Assembly (NCBI RefSeq): GCF_000974485.1
Contig: NZ_BBOM01000004.1
Coordinates: forward strand, 682,001 to 746,000
DNA: 64,000 bases
Direction of reading: 5' to 3'
Source: Streptomyces sp. NBRC 109706
GTDB taxonomy: Bacteria; Actinomycetota; Actinomycetes; Streptomycetales; Streptomycetaceae
In this document: in pieces, positions 18,287 to 28,667 of the stretch
Numbering within the stretch: position 1 is the first letter of the stretch
Layout of the letters: every line of letters starts with the position of its first letter
The notes under the pieces: model-generated
What the model was told of the DNA's origin: nothing
What the model saw: the letters and a program-made list of their open reading frames with translations, nothing else
Database searches by the model: none
Translations under genes and position numbers: made by a program

Positions 18287-18589
18287 GGTCGGGAGATCCT
18301 CGGTGAACGAAGTGGGGGAGAACGAAGTGGGGAGGGGTGCGGGGGTGTATGCGTGAGTGTGCGGTTTGGTGGGGGTCTGCCTCGGAACGCGGCGACTGAG
18401 CACGTTACCAGTCGGTCACTTGGTCGAGGTCGAGAAGGGCGTGGCTTCCCGGCTACCCGGCGGCGGGCGAGGGCAAAACACGCCGGGTGCCGCACGCCCG
18501 GCGGGCCGTTCCCGGGCGGCCGGTCGCCGACGGGGGAGGCGGTAACATCCTGGGGACGTTTCCGAGAAGTCCGAGGAGGACGCCGGGGG
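18287..18589. other. Divergent promoter region between NSS transporter and HIT gene
   Basis: 303 bp without a credible gene. A 13-bp direct repeat GAACGAAGTGGGG occurs at 18305-18317 and 18320-18332, just upstream of the transporter. An ACCAG..CACTTGGT stretch near 18408-18427 is a weak inverted repeat. A probable ribosome site (GAGGAGG) precedes the HIT start. I see no riboswitch or leader peptide. Confidence 0.5.
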
Positions 18590-18949
18590 ATGGCCGGAGA
18601 ACCGCAGGCCGACTGCCTGTTCTGCAAGATCGTGGCCGGCGATGTGCCGGCGACCGTGGTCAGGGAGACGGCGACCACCGTCGCGTTCCGGGACATAAAC
18701 CCCCAGGCGCCCAGCCATGTGCTGGTGATCCCCCGCGTGCACTACCCGGACGCCGCCTCGCTCGCCGAGGCCGAGCCCGAGACGGCCGCCGACGTGCTGC
18801 GCGAGGCCGGCGCCGTGGCCGCCCAGGAGAAGGTGGCCGACAGCGGCTACCGGGTGATCTTCAACACCGGAACGGGCGCCGGGCAGACGGTTTTCCACGC
18901 GCACGCCCATGTGCTGGGCGGCCGTGGCCTCGCCTGGCCGCCCGGCTGA
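18590..18949 (+). CDS. HIT family nucleotide-binding protein
   Basis: 119-aa histidine-triad hydrolase/transferase, HINT branch. It has [16 protein letters not shown] with a CxxC pair at 9-12, [19 protein letters not shown], and the catalytic triad HAHAHVLGG with His at 103, 105 and 107. HINT enzymes hydrolyse nucleoside phosphoramidates such as AMP-lysine. ATG at 18590 has a good GAGGAGG site. The RNase Z-like gene follows after 13 bp. Confidence 0.93.
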   Translation: MAGEPQADCLFCKIVAGDVPATVVRETATTVAFRDINPQAPSHVLVIPRVHYPDAASLAEAEPETAADVLREAGAVAAQEKVADSGYRVIFNTGTGAGQTVFHAHAHVLGGRGLAWPPG

Positions 18950-18962
18950 GGCGGTCGACGCG

Positions 18963-19871
18963 GTGTCGGCCCGTGAGCTGGTGGTGCTCGGCACGGCCAG
19001 TCAGGTGCCAACCCGGCGGCGCAACCACAACGGCTATGTGCTGCGTTGGGACGGCGAGGGGGTGCTCTTCGACCCGGGCGAGGGCACCCAGCGACAGCTG
19101 ACGCTGGCCGGGGTCAGCGCGCATGCCCTGACCCGGATCTGTGTCACCCACTTCCACGGCGACCACGCGCTCGGTCTGGCCGGGGTGATCCAGCGGGTGC
19201 ATCTGGACCGGGTGCCGCATCCGGTGCGGGTGCACTATCCGGCCAGCGGCCAGCGGTACTTCGAGCGGCTGCGGTACGCCACGGCCTACCGGGAGGCCGT
19301 CGAGCTCGATCCGCGACCGGTCGAGGACGAGGGCGTGCTCGACGAGACGCCGGGCTTCACCCTGAGCGCGCTGCGGCTCTCCCATCCGGTGGAGGCGTTC
19401 GGCTACCGGCTGGTCGAGCCGGCGGGCCGGCGGATGGTGCCGGAGCGGCTGGCGGCCCATGGCATCACCGGCCCCGACATCGGCCGGCTGCGTCGCGCCG
19501 GCCGGCTCGGGGATGTCACCCTTGAGCAGGTGAGCGTCGAGCGGCCCGGCCAGCGTTTCGCCTTTGTGATGGACACCAGGCTCTGCGACGCGGTCCCCCA
19601 ACTGGCCGAGGACTGCGATCTGTTGGTGATCGAGTCCACCTTCCTGGACCGGGACGCCGCGCTGGCCGACGAGTACGGGCATCTGACGGCGGCTCAGGCC
19701 GCCCGGGTGGCGCGGGATGCGCGGGTGCGGCATCTGGTGCTGACCCACTTCTCGCAGCGCTACCAGGACCCGGCGGCGTTCGCCGACGAGGCCCGCGCCG
19801 CCGGCTTCACCGGCACCCTCACCATCGCCGACGACCTCACCCGCGTTCCCGTCCCACCGCGTGCCCCCTGA
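18963..19871 (+). CDS. Ribonuclease Z-like MBL-fold endonuclease
   Basis: 302-aa protein of the tRNase Z branch of the metallo-beta-lactamase fold. It starts (GTG 18963) with [20 protein letters not shown]. The metal motif [11 protein letters not shown] lies at 62-72. [19 protein letters not shown] and VLTHFSQRY supply later ligands. RNase Z removes 3' trailers of tRNA precursors. The usual flexible arm cannot be judged by eye. It lies in an apparent operon with the HIT gene and converges on the GH4 gene with 6 bp between stops. Confidence 0.88.
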   Translation: MSARELVVLGTASQVPTRRRNHNGYVLRWDGEGVLFDPGEGTQRQLTLAGVSAHALTRICVTHFHGDHALGLAGVIQRVHLDRVPHPVRVHYPASGQRYFERLRYATAYREAVELDPRPVEDEGVLDETPGFTLSALRLSHPVEAFGYRLVEPAGRRMVPERLAAHGITGPDIGRLRRAGRLGDVTLEQVSVERPGQRFAFVMDTRLCDAVPQLAEDCDLLVIESTFLDRDAALADEYGHLTAAQAARVARDARVRHLVLTHFSQRYQDPAAFADEARAAGFTGTLTIADDLTRVPVPPRAP

Positions 19872-19877
19872 CGGTGG

Positions 19878-21224
19878 TCAGTTCCTTGGTGTCGGCGACT
19901 CCATGGCGAGGCGGTTGCGGAGTAGGCGTTCGGCGGTGGTCGCCGAGTCGACCAGGGGGTGCAACGTCAGGGCGTGCCGGGCGAGGGCCGAGGAACGGGT
20001 GGTCGCGGCCTCGATGGTGGCCCGTTCGACGGCCTTGACCTGGAGCATCAGGCCGAGTTCGGCCAGCCCGGGGGAGAGGCAGGGCACCGGATGGGCGCCC
20101 TGGGCGTCCACCTCGCAGACGGTCTCGACGATCGCGTCGTCGGGGAGCGCCGGCACCGTGCCCGCGTTGCGGACATTGAGGATCAGTCGGGTACGACGAT
20201 CGCCCGAGATCGCCCGCATCAGATCGAGCGCGACATGTTCGTAGCCGCCCCCGACCAGATCGCGGCTGTCCCGTTCCCCACCGCCGCCGGCGGCGCGCTG
20301 TTCGGCGCCATAGGTCCGTTCGCGTTCCAGCCGGGTCTTCTCCCAGAGCGCCGGCGCGCGTTCGAGATCGTGCGCCGCCTCGGCGAAGAACGCGCCCTGC
20401 TGGCGCTCCAGAAACTCCCCCCGGGTGCCGCCCGCCGCGTCCGCCGCCCGCCGGGTCTCCCGCCCCAGGTAGTAGTAGTGCAGGTACTCGTTGGGCAACG
20501 TGCCGAGCGCGCGCAGCAGTTCGCCGCCGAACAGCCGCCCCTCCTCGAAGCCGGCCAGCGCCTCGTCGTCGGCCAGCAGCCCGGACAGCAGATCGCGTCC
20601 CTCGTGGGTGAGGGAATTGAGCCACCCCAGATGGTTGAGCCCCACATAGCCGAAGCTCACCTCGGCCGGATCGACACCGGCCGCCCGGGCCGCGCGGCGC
20701 ACCAGACCCACCGGCGAGTCGCAGATGCCGATCACCCGGTGCCCCAGCACCGAGGCCATCGCCTCCGTCACCATGCCGGCCGGGTTGGTGAAGTTGATCA
20801 GCCAGGCGTTCGGCGCCAACTCCCTTACCCGCTCGGCGATCCGCAGCGCCACCGGGACGGTGCGCAGCCCGTAGAGCACCCCGCCGGCGCCCACCGTCTC
20901 CTGACCGAGCACCCCCTCGGCGAGCGCGGCCCGCTCGTCCCGCACCCGTCCCGCGGTGCCGCCGACCCTGATGGCCTGGAAGACGAAGTCCGCGTCCCGC
21001 ACCGCCGCGTCCAGGGACTCCGCCACCCGCACCCGTGGCGCCCCCGGCACCCCGTCCGCCAACGCCGTCAACACCCGTGCGACGACGGCCACCCGGGTCG
21101 CGTCGGTGTCGAACAGCGTCACCTCGCTCCCGCGATCGGGTGAGCCGTCACCGGCCGCTGTCAGTAGCGCCCGGTATACCAGGGGGACACGGAACCCACC
21201 GCCCCCGATGATCGTGAGCCTCAT
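19878..21224 (-). CDS. 6-phospho-beta-glucosidase (glycoside hydrolase family 4)
   Basis: 448-aa NAD- and metal-dependent GH4 enzyme that cleaves phosphorylated beta-glucosides. The nucleotide-binding start is MRLTIIGGGGFRVPLVYRAL. Conserved family segments are FQAIRVGGTAGRVRDERAAL, GQETVGAGG, NFTNPAGMVTEA, GICDSPVGLVRR (metal-ligand Cys) and GLNHLGW. ATG at 21224 is the only start giving the dinucleotide fold intact. It diverges by 49 bp from a PfkB kinase gene, which suggests joint control and that the kinase may supply a phosphorylated sugar. No PTS component is nearby. Confidence 0.93.
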   Translation of the reverse strand: MRLTIIGGGGFRVPLVYRALLTAAGDGSPDRGSEVTLFDTDATRVAVVARVLTALADGVPGAPRVRVAESLDAAVRDADFVFQAIRVGGTAGRVRDERAALAEGVLGQETVGAGGVLYGLRTVPVALRIAERVRELAPNAWLINFTNPAGMVTEAMASVLGHRVIGICDSPVGLVRRAARAAGVDPAEVSFGYVGLNHLGWLNSLTHEGRDLLSGLLADDEALAGFEEGRLFGGELLRALGTLPNEYLHYYYLGRETRRAADAAGGTRGEFLERQQGAFFAEAAHDLERAPALWEKTRLERERTYGAEQRAAGGGGERDSRDLVGGGYEHVALDLMRAISGDRRTRLILNVRNAGTVPALPDDAIVETVCEVDAQGAHPVPCLSPGLAELGLMLQVKAVERATIEAATTRSSALARHALTLHPLVDSATTAERLLRNRLAMESPTPRN

Positions 21225-21273
21225 GGGCCGGAACGTACCGTAGAAACGACCACGACCACGCCCGGAGCAGCAG

Positions 21274-22386
21274 GTGACACCTTTCAACGACCCCCCGCGG
21301 AGCTGTCTGATCGATCCGCTCGCCGGCCTGCGCGCGCCCGGGGACGCCGCGCCCGACGTCTATCTCACCGGCACCGTCTTCCTGGACATCATCTTCACCG
21401 GGCTCGATTCGGCGCCCGTGCGCGGCACGGAGTCCTGGGCCAGGGGGATGGGCTCAAGCCCGGGCGGCGTCGCCAACATGGCGACCGCGCTGGCCCGGCT
21501 CGGCCTGCGCACCAGCCTGGCCGCCGCCTTCGGCGACGACAAGTACGGCGAGTACTGCTGGGAGACGCTGGAGCGCGGCGAGGGCATCGATCTCTCCCTC
21601 TCCCGCACGGTCGCCGGCTGGCATTCGCCGGTGACGGTCTCCATGGCCTACGAGGGCGAGCGGACCATGGTCTCGCACGGCCACGAGGCGCCCCCGTCCC
21701 GGCCCGAGCCGGCCGAGGCCAGCTCGCCGGGGGCCCGTTCGGCGGTGGCCTCGCTGACGCCCGGCCGTCCCCAGGAGTGGATCGCCAGGGCCGCCGCCTC
21801 GGGCACGTTGATCTTCGCCGACACCGGCTGGGACGAGACGGGCGTCTGGGACCTGGCGGCGCTGCCCGATCTGGCGCACTGCGAGGCGTTCCTGCCCAAC
21901 GCCGCCGAGGCGCTGCGCTACACCCGCAGGGACGATCCGAGGGCGGCGGCGCACGCGCTGGCCGAGCGGGTGCCGCTGGCCGTGGTCACCATGGGCGCCG
22001 AAGGGGCGTACGGGGTGGACGCCCGCACCGGGGAGACGGCCCAGGTGCCGGCCATCGTGGTGGAGGCGCTGGACACCACGGGCGCCGGCGACGTGTTCAT
22101 GGCCGGCTTTGTCACGGCGACCCTCGCCGGCTGGCCGCTGGCCGACCGGCTCGCGCTCGCCGGGCTGACCGCCTCCCTCTCCGTGCAGGAGTTCGGCGGC
22201 TCGCTCTCGGCGCCGGGCTGGGCCGAGATCGCCGCCTGGTGGCGCCGCGCCCAGGCGCTCACCCCCGACGACGGCACCCCCCATGCGGTGCTCCAGCGGT
22301 ACGCCTTTCTCTCCGCCCTCCTGCCCGGCAAGGACCATCCCCTGCCGCGCCGCCGGGCCGTCCCCACGCTGGGCTTCCGGGGCTGA
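21274..22386 (+). CDS. PfkB/ribokinase-family carbohydrate kinase
   Basis: 370-aa sugar kinase. The substrate lid region contains GSSPGGVANMATALARLG. The ATP/anion-hole signature VEALDTTGAGDVFMAGFV holds the catalytic Asp. The start is GTG 21274 behind GGAGCAG. An unusual C-terminal extension after the kinase core ends in ALLPGKDHPLPRRRAVPTLG. The substrate is unknown. The head-to-head arrangement with the GH4 6-phospho-beta-glucosidase suggests a linked role in hexose or disaccharide use. Confidence 0.88.
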   Translation: MTPFNDPPRSCLIDPLAGLRAPGDAAPDVYLTGTVFLDIIFTGLDSAPVRGTESWARGMGSSPGGVANMATALARLGLRTSLAAAFGDDKYGEYCWETLERGEGIDLSLSRTVAGWHSPVTVSMAYEGERTMVSHGHEAPPSRPEPAEASSPGARSAVASLTPGRPQEWIARAAASGTLIFADTGWDETGVWDLAALPDLAHCEAFLPNAAEALRYTRRDDPRAAAHALAERVPLAVVTMGAEGAYGVDARTGETAQVPAIVVEALDTTGAGDVFMAGFVTATLAGWPLADRLALAGLTASLSVQEFGGSLSAPGWAEIAAWWRRAQALTPDDGTPHAVLQRYAFLSALLPGKDHPLPRRRAVPTLGFRG

Positions 22387-22534
22387 GACGAGGGCCCGGT
22401 GCCCGGCCAACGCCGCAGCGCGGCAAGGGTGTCGCGCTCCGTAATGCTCTGGGGCAATGCCCGCTTCCCGGCGTACTCTGGGGACTCCGGTCCCCCAGCG
22501 CAGAGAGGGATGAGCAGGTCCGTCCGGGCCGCCC

Positions 22535-23542
<1,008 letters not shown>

Positions 23543-23554
23543 CCGCCCCGCATC

Positions 23555-24052
23555 ATGGCGATCGAGGTCAACAACGAATCCGGTGACCAACTCGACGAAC
23601 GGGCCATTCTCGACATCGCCCGCTACACGCTGGCCCGGATGCGGATCCATCCGCTGTCCGAGCTGTCCGTGATCGCGGTCGACGCCGCGGCCATGGAGCG
23701 ACTCCATCTCCAGTGGATGGACCTCCCCGGCCCCACGGACGTGATGTCGTTCCCGATGGACGAGCTGCGGCCACCGATGAAGGACGACGAGGAGCCCGTG
23801 CAGGGACTGCTCGGCGATGTGGTGCTCTGCCCCGAGGTGGCGCGCGAGCAGGGCCAGGCCGCGCCCACCAGGCACTCCATGGACGCCGAGCTGCAACTGC
23901 TCACCGTGCACGGGGTGCTCCACCTGCTGGGCTACGACCATGAGGAGCCCACCGAACGCGCCGAGATGTTCGGGCTCCAGCAGGCCATCGTGGACGGTTG
24001 GCGGGCCGAGCGCGGCCTGTCGGGACCGTCCCCGGCCCCCACGCTGACATGA
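23555..24052 (+). CDS. ybeY: Endoribonuclease YbeY
   Basis: 165-aa zinc-dependent RNase needed for 16S rRNA 3'-end maturation and 70S quality control. The metal motif is [11 protein letters not shown] with His at 119, 123 and 129. The upstream conserved block is [11 protein letters not shown], followed by [12 protein letters not shown]. It sits between phoH and corC; its stop overlaps the corC start by 4 nt (ATGA). Confidence 0.97.
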   Translation: MAIEVNNESGDQLDERAILDIARYTLARMRIHPLSELSVIAVDAAAMERLHLQWMDLPGPTDVMSFPMDELRPPMKDDEEPVQGLLGDVVLCPEVAREQGQAAPTRHSMDAELQLLTVHGVLHLLGYDHEEPTERAEMFGLQQAIVDGWRAERGLSGPSPAPTLT

Positions 24053-25395
24053 CCGGCACCCTGCTGGTCGCGGTGCTGGCGCTGCTCGCCATCGGCTGGC
24101 TCTCCTCCTGCGCGGAGGCGGGCCTCGCGGTGATCACCAGCTACCGGGCCGAGGAGGCCGTGCGGGCCGGGCGGCGCGGCGCCGCCCGGCTGGCGGTGCT
24201 GGCCGCCGACCCCACCCGCTATCTCAACCTGGCGCTGCTGCTGCGGGTCGCCAGCGAGATGGCGGCGGCCGTGCTGGTCGCCTACGCCTGCCTGGAGACC
24301 TTCGACGAGGTGCTGCCCGCGCTGGCGCTGGCCTTCGGGATCATGGTGCTGCTGTCCTTTGTCGCGGTGGGCGTCTCGCCGCGCACGATCGGCCGGCAGC
24401 ACCCGCTGGCCACCACCATCGCCGCCGCCTATGTCCTGGTCCCGCTGGTGCGGGTGCTCAACCCGCTGACCCAGGCGCTGATCATCCTCGGCAACGCGGT
24501 CACCCCGGGCAAGGGCTTCCGCAAGGGCCCGTTCGCCTCGGAGGCCGAGCTGCGCGCCATGGTGGACCTGGCGGAGCGGGAGTCGCTGATCGAGGACGAG
24601 GAGCGCCGGATGGTGCACTCGGTCTTCGAGCTGGGCGACACCCTGGTCCGCGAGGTGATGGTGCCCCGCACCGACCTGGTCTCCATCGACCGGCACAAGT
24701 CCCTGCGGCAGGCCCTCAGCCTGGCGCTGCGCTCCGGCTTCTCGCGGATGCCGGTGACGGGGGAGAGCGACGACGACATCGTCGGCATCGTCTATCTCAA
24801 GGATCTGACGCGGCGGGTGCATGTCAGCCGGGAGGCCGAGGCGGAGCCGGTCGACGGCGTGATGCGCCCCGCCACCTTTGTGCCCGACACCAAGAACGCC
24901 GGGGACCTGCTGCGCGAGATGCAGCGCGACCATATCCATGTGGCTGTGGTGATCGACGAGTACGGCGGCACCGCGGGGCTGGTCACCATCGAGGACATCC
25001 TGGAGGAGATCGTCGGCGAGATCACCGACGAGTACGACATCGAGCTGCCGCCCGTCGAGGACCTGGGCGCCGGCTCCTACCGGGTGACGGCCCGGCTGGA
25101 TCTGGGCGCCCTCGGCGAGCTGTACCGGCTCCGCCTCGACGACGAGGACGTGGAGACGGTCGGCGGTCTGCTGGCCAAGGCGCTGGGCCGGGTGCCGATC
25201 GCCGGCGCCAGGGCCGTGGTCGACGTCTCGGGCGAGCAGCCGCTGGACCACGCGGGACCCCCGCTGGCCGCCCTGCGGTTGACGGCCGAGTCCCCGGCCG
25301 GCCGACGCAACCGCATCGAGCGGGTGCTGGTCGAGCCGGTGTGGGCGCAGCCGGCGGAGGAGGGCCAGGGGAACGGCACTCACTCGAACGGGTGA
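24049..25395 (+). CDS. Hemolysin/CorC family transporter-associated protein (CNNM domain, CBS pair, CorC_HlyC)
   Basis: 448-aa membrane protein. The N-terminal CNNM/DUF21 domain has several helices (about 1-150, with [27 protein letters not shown]). Two CBS domains follow: [20 protein letters not shown], then [20 protein letters not shown] and [22 protein letters not shown]-terminal CorC_HlyC domain ends the protein. The family is linked to Mg2+/Co2+ efflux. The ATG overlaps the ybeY stop. The conserved phoH-ybeY-corC-era order supports the call. Confidence 0.94.
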   Translation: MTGTLLVAVLALLAIGWLSSCAEAGLAVITSYRAEEAVRAGRRGAARLAVLAADPTRYLNLALLLRVASEMAAAVLVAYACLETFDEVLPALALAFGIMVLLSFVAVGVSPRTIGRQHPLATTIAAAYVLVPLVRVLNPLTQALIILGNAVTPGKGFRKGPFASEAELRAMVDLAERESLIEDEERRMVHSVFELGDTLVREVMVPRTDLVSIDRHKSLRQALSLALRSGFSRMPVTGESDDDIVGIVYLKDLTRRVHVSREAEAEPVDGVMRPATFVPDTKNAGDLLREMQRDHIHVAVVIDEYGGTAGLVTIEDILEEIVGEITDEYDIELPPVEDLGAGSYRVTARLDLGALGELYRLRLDDEDVETVGGLLAKALGRVPIAGARAVVDVSGEQPLDHAGPPLAALRLTAESPAGRRNRIERVLVEPVWAQPAEEGQGNGTHSNG

Positions 25396-25429
25396 GCGCG
25401 GCTGGCCATGGGCCCGTTCGGGTGGCGCC

Positions 25430-26152
25430 ATGGGAGCCATGAACCCGCATCTGAGGACGGTCACGGTCGCCGGGCTCGCCGCGCTCAGCCTGGGGCTCGC
25501 CCCAGGACAGCCGGCGGCCTCCGACGCCCTGGGCGAGAGCCAGCTTCGGGCGGCCCTGCTCGATCCGGTGGACTTCCCCGAGGGCTGGGCCAGCGACAGC
25601 GAGGAGGCCGCCGCCGAACGTGGCTTCGGCGTGCCGAGGCCCAGCGAGAACGGCTGCCGCGAGCTGTTCGACAGCGGCGCCGACGGCAGCCAACGCGCCG
25701 GCTTCGCCAAGTCGGCCACCGGCCCGTTCGTCACCACCGTCGTCACCGCCCACGACAGCGAGGGCGCGGCCGGCACCGCGCTGTCCGCGTTCCGGGCGAC
25801 GGCCGCCGAATGCGGCACCTTCCACGCGGAGGAGGGCCCGGCCGAAGGCGCCGTCACCGTCGCCTACGACGAGGAGCCGCGCGACGATCCCGAGGCGCTG
25901 GGCGACGAGTGCGGCGCCCAGCGCTACAACCGCAGGCTGGACGGCGAGACGGCCGGCACCCCGGTGATCGTCGAGGTGGTGATCGCCCGCGTGGGCGCGC
26001 ACACCATCCGCGTCGCCCAGGCCGGCCGGGAGGGCCCGGACACCGGCAGCGTCACCAGGATCGCGGAGCGCGCGATCGACAAGCTGACCGAGGTGATCGA
26101 GGGCAACACCCCCCAGCCGAGGACCGACCAGCCGGGCACCACCCGGCTCTGA
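25430..26152 (+). CDS. Secreted protein, PknH-like sensor fold suspected
   Basis: 240-aa protein with an N-terminal export signal (VTVAGLAALSLGLAPGQPAAS). The mature part has LLDPVDFPEGWASDSE, then three cysteines in NGCRELF, AECGTFH and DECGAQ, and a final strand-rich part with VVIARVGAHTIRVAQAGR. This layout resembles extracellular PknH/sensor-domain proteins of actinobacteria. No catalytic motif is visible. The start is ATG 25430 or 25439. It lies between corC and the cytidine-deaminase-like gene. Confidence 0.7.
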   Translation: MGAMNPHLRTVTVAGLAALSLGLAPGQPAASDALGESQLRAALLDPVDFPEGWASDSEEAAAERGFGVPRPSENGCRELFDSGADGSQRAGFAKSATGPFVTTVVTAHDSEGAAGTALSAFRATAAECGTFHAEEGPAEGAVTVAYDEEPRDDPEALGDECGAQRYNRRLDGETAGTPVIVEVVIARVGAHTIRVAQAGREGPDTGSVTRIAERAIDKLTEVIEGNTPQPRTDQPGTTRL

Positions 26153-26201
26153 GGCCGGACTGCCCGGACGTCGCCCGTCGCGCACCGCTTAAGCTCGGGG
26201 C

Positions 26202-26576
26202 ATGACTGACGGCGTTGCCCCCCAGGAGCCGGGCGCCGGTGAACCCGGCCCGGAAGACCGCAAGATCATCACGCTGGCGCGGAGCGCCAGGGCGCGCAAC
26301 GGCGCGGCCGAGGGCGCGGCGGTGCGCGACGAGACCGGCCGCACCTATGTCGCGAGCACGGTCGCCCTGGAGTCGCTGCGGCTGAGCGCGCTGCGCACCG
26401 CCGTGGCGATGGCGGTCGCCAGCGGCGCCCGTTCCCTGGAGGCGGCGGCCGTGGTGTCCCCGGCCGACGCCCCGGCGGACGACGACCTCGCGGCCGTCCG
26501 TGACCTCGGCGGCGCCGGCACCCCCGTGCTGCTGGCTGGCCCCGACGGCGCCGTTCGTGCGACGATCGCCGCCTGA
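26202..26576 (+). CDS. Degenerate cytidine-deaminase-like protein
   Basis: 124-aa protein co-oriented with era; its TGA overlaps the era ATG (TGATG). The fold can be traced on cytidine deaminases: VRDETGRTYVASTVALESL lies where active enzymes read a G-x-N-x-E-N-A/S block, and RLSALRTAVAMAVASG where they read C-A-E-R-T-A. The zinc-binding Cys and catalytic Glu of the CAE motif are replaced by Ser-Ala-Leu. The PCGxC motif is absent. It should therefore be inactive as a deaminase. The conserved position before era suggests a retained non-catalytic role. Confidence 0.65.
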   Translation: MTDGVAPQEPGAGEPGPEDRKIITLARSARARNGAAEGAAVRDETGRTYVASTVALESLRLSALRTAVAMAVASGARSLEAAAVVSPADAPADDDLAAVRDLGGAGTPVLLAGPDGAVRATIAA

Positions 26577-27532
26577 TGAACTCCCCAACCTCCCCCAGTT
26601 CCGCCGCGCCGTCGGCCGCCGAGCACCGGTCGGGCTTCGCCTGCTTCGTCGGCCGCCCCAACGCCGGCAAGTCGACCCTCACCAACGCCCTGGTCGGCAC
26701 CAAGGTCGCCATCACCTCCAGCAGGCCCCAGACCACCCGGCACACCGTGCGCGGCATCGTGCACCGCGAGGACGCGCAACTCGTCCTGGTGGACACCCCC
26801 GGGCTGCACAAGCCGCGCACCCTGCTGGGCCAGCGGCTGAACGACGTGGTCCGCACCACCTGGGCCGAGGTGGATGTGATCGGCTTCTGCCTGCCCGCCG
26901 ACCAGAAGGTCGGGCCCGGCGACCGCTTTATCGCCAAGGAGTTGGCGCAGGTCAAGCGGACGCCGAAGGTCGCGATCGTCACCAAGACCGATCTGGCGGA
27001 CCGCGAGACGCTGACCCAACAGCTGATCGCCGTCGACCAGATGGGCAAGGAGGCGGGCATCGAATGGGCGGAGATCGTCCCGGTCTCCGCCGTCGCCGGC
27101 GAGCAGGTCGATCTGCTCGCCGACCTGCTGGCGCCGCTGCTGCCCGAGGGCCCGCCGCTGTACCCGGAGGGCGATCTCACCGACGAGCCCGAGCTGGTGA
27201 TGATCGCCGAGCTGATCCGGGAGGCCGCGCTCGAAGGGGTCAGGGACGAACTCCCGCACTCCATCGCGGTGGTGGTCGAGGAGATGCTGCCCCGCGAGGA
27301 CCGCCCGGCGGACCGCCCCCTGCTGGATGTGCACGCCAACCTCTTCATCGAGCGGTCCAGCCAGAAGGGCATCGTGATCGGCCCCAAGGGCCAACGCCTC
27401 AAGGACGTCGGCACCAAGGCCCGCCGCCAGATCGAGGCCCTGCTCGGCACCCCGATCTTCCTCGACCTTCACGTCAAGGTCGCCAAGGACTGGCAACGCG
27501 ACCCCAAACAACTGCGCCGCCTCGGCTTCTAG
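26576..27532 (+). CDS. era: GTPase Era
   Basis: 318-aa essential GTPase for 16S rRNA maturation and 30S assembly. G1 is GRPNAGKST at 26-34. The switch region is SSRPQTTRHTVRG, and G3 is DTPG at 73-76. G4 is TKTD at 136-139 rather than the common NKxD, a variant that still keeps the Lys and Asp. The C-terminal KH domain has IVIGPKGQRLKDVG and ends in VKVAKDWQRDPKQLRRLGF. It is coupled to the deaminase-like gene. Confidence 0.97.
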   Translation: MNSPTSPSSAAPSAAEHRSGFACFVGRPNAGKSTLTNALVGTKVAITSSRPQTTRHTVRGIVHREDAQLVLVDTPGLHKPRTLLGQRLNDVVRTTWAEVDVIGFCLPADQKVGPGDRFIAKELAQVKRTPKVAIVTKTDLADRETLTQQLIAVDQMGKEAGIEWAEIVPVSAVAGEQVDLLADLLAPLLPEGPPLYPEGDLTDEPELVMIAELIREAALEGVRDELPHSIAVVVEEMLPREDRPADRPLLDVHANLFIERSSQKGIVIGPKGQRLKDVGTKARRQIEALLGTPIFLDLHVKVAKDWQRDPKQLRRLGF

Positions 27533-27991
27533 CCTCGCGGGGCCCTGCCCGGGCGGGGTTTCACAGCACCCACCGGGCGGTGGGTGGCAGCCCGGGGACG
27601 CCGGCCGTTCGGCCGTTCGGTCCTTTCGGGGGCGTGACGATTCGCGTCCGGACCCACGGGCGAGAGCATGCCCGCTCCGCGCGGGAGGCTCGCGTTCATC
27701 CGCCAGCCTGGTGCGCCCGCGGTTGCGTCTGCCCCTGACCAGGGCGGCCCGCCCGGCTTGGCTTCCCGGTGTGCCGGCGTCCCGGGGTTGGTGCTGCAGC
27801 TCGGCCCCGGCCTCCCCGGCGGGGTCCTCGCCTCGACCCGCCCACCGCCGCCAGTCGTTCGCCCGGCCCAGCTGCCCCCCGCCAGCACCGGTTGCCCTCC
27901 GACCCGTGCCCCGGGCCGGCCCTCAAGGTCGGCTCGCCCCTGCCCGGCCAGGGGCAGTTGGTCGCCAGGCGCAGCTGCCCCCCGGCAGGAT

Positions 27992-28288
27992 TGGTTGCCC
28001 TCCGGGCCCGTGCCCGTGCTCGGGGCTGGCCCTTAAGGTCGGCTCGCGCCTGCCCGGCCAGGGTTCCGTTTCGGCCAGGGCTCCGCCTGCCCGGCCAGGG
28101 GCAGTTGGTCGTCTGGCGCAGCTGCGCCCGGTCAGGGCTGGTTGCCCCTCCGGCCCGTGCTCGTGCCCGGGGCCGGCGTTCAAGGTCGGCTCGCCCCTGC
28201 CCGGTCGGGGTTCTGTTTCGGCGGGGGTGCCCGCCTTGGCTCGTTCGGTCGCAGTTCCCGCTTGGCCCGCCCGGCCAGGGCTCCGCTC
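27992..28288 (+). repeat. Large direct repeat, copy A (297 bp)
   Basis: Aligned by eye with 28364-28660 without gaps. I count about nine mismatches in 297 bp (about 97% identity), and the offset is exactly 372 bp. Each copy itself contains two versions of the ~70-bp core unit, so the arrangement arose by duplication of an already repeated block. The near-identity suggests recent duplication or ongoing gene conversion. Confidence 0.9.
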
Positions 28289-28363
28289 TGACCCGCCCGG
28301 TCGTGGGGGGGAGTTGCCCGGATGGGGTGAACCGCCCGGCGGATGACCCTGCCCTGGCAGGGC

Positions 28364-28660
28364 TGGTTGCCCTCCGGGCCCGTGCCCGTGCTCGGGGCCG
28401 GCCTTCAAGGTCGGCTCGCGCCGGCCCGGCCAGGGTTCTGTTTCGGCCAGGGCTCCGCCTGCCCGGCCAGGGGCAGTTGGTCGTCTGGCGCAGCTGCGCC
28501 AGGTCAGGGCTGGTTGCCCCTCCGGCCCGTGCTCGTGCTCGGGGCCGGCGTTCAAGGTCGGCTCGCCCCTGCCCGGTCGGGGTTCTGTTTCGGCGGGGGT
28601 GCCCGCCTTGGCTCGTTCGGTCGCAGTTCCCGCTTGGCCTGCCCGGCCAGGGCACCGCTC
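28364..28660 (+). repeat. Large direct repeat, copy B (297 bp)
   Basis: Second copy of the 297-bp block (see 27992-28288). It includes the segment TTCTGTTTCGGCGGGGGTGC followed by CCGCCTTGGCTCGTTCGGTC, identical in both copies. Right after it begins the short 20-bp array. Confidence 0.9.
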
Positions 28661-28667
28661 GGGCCTG

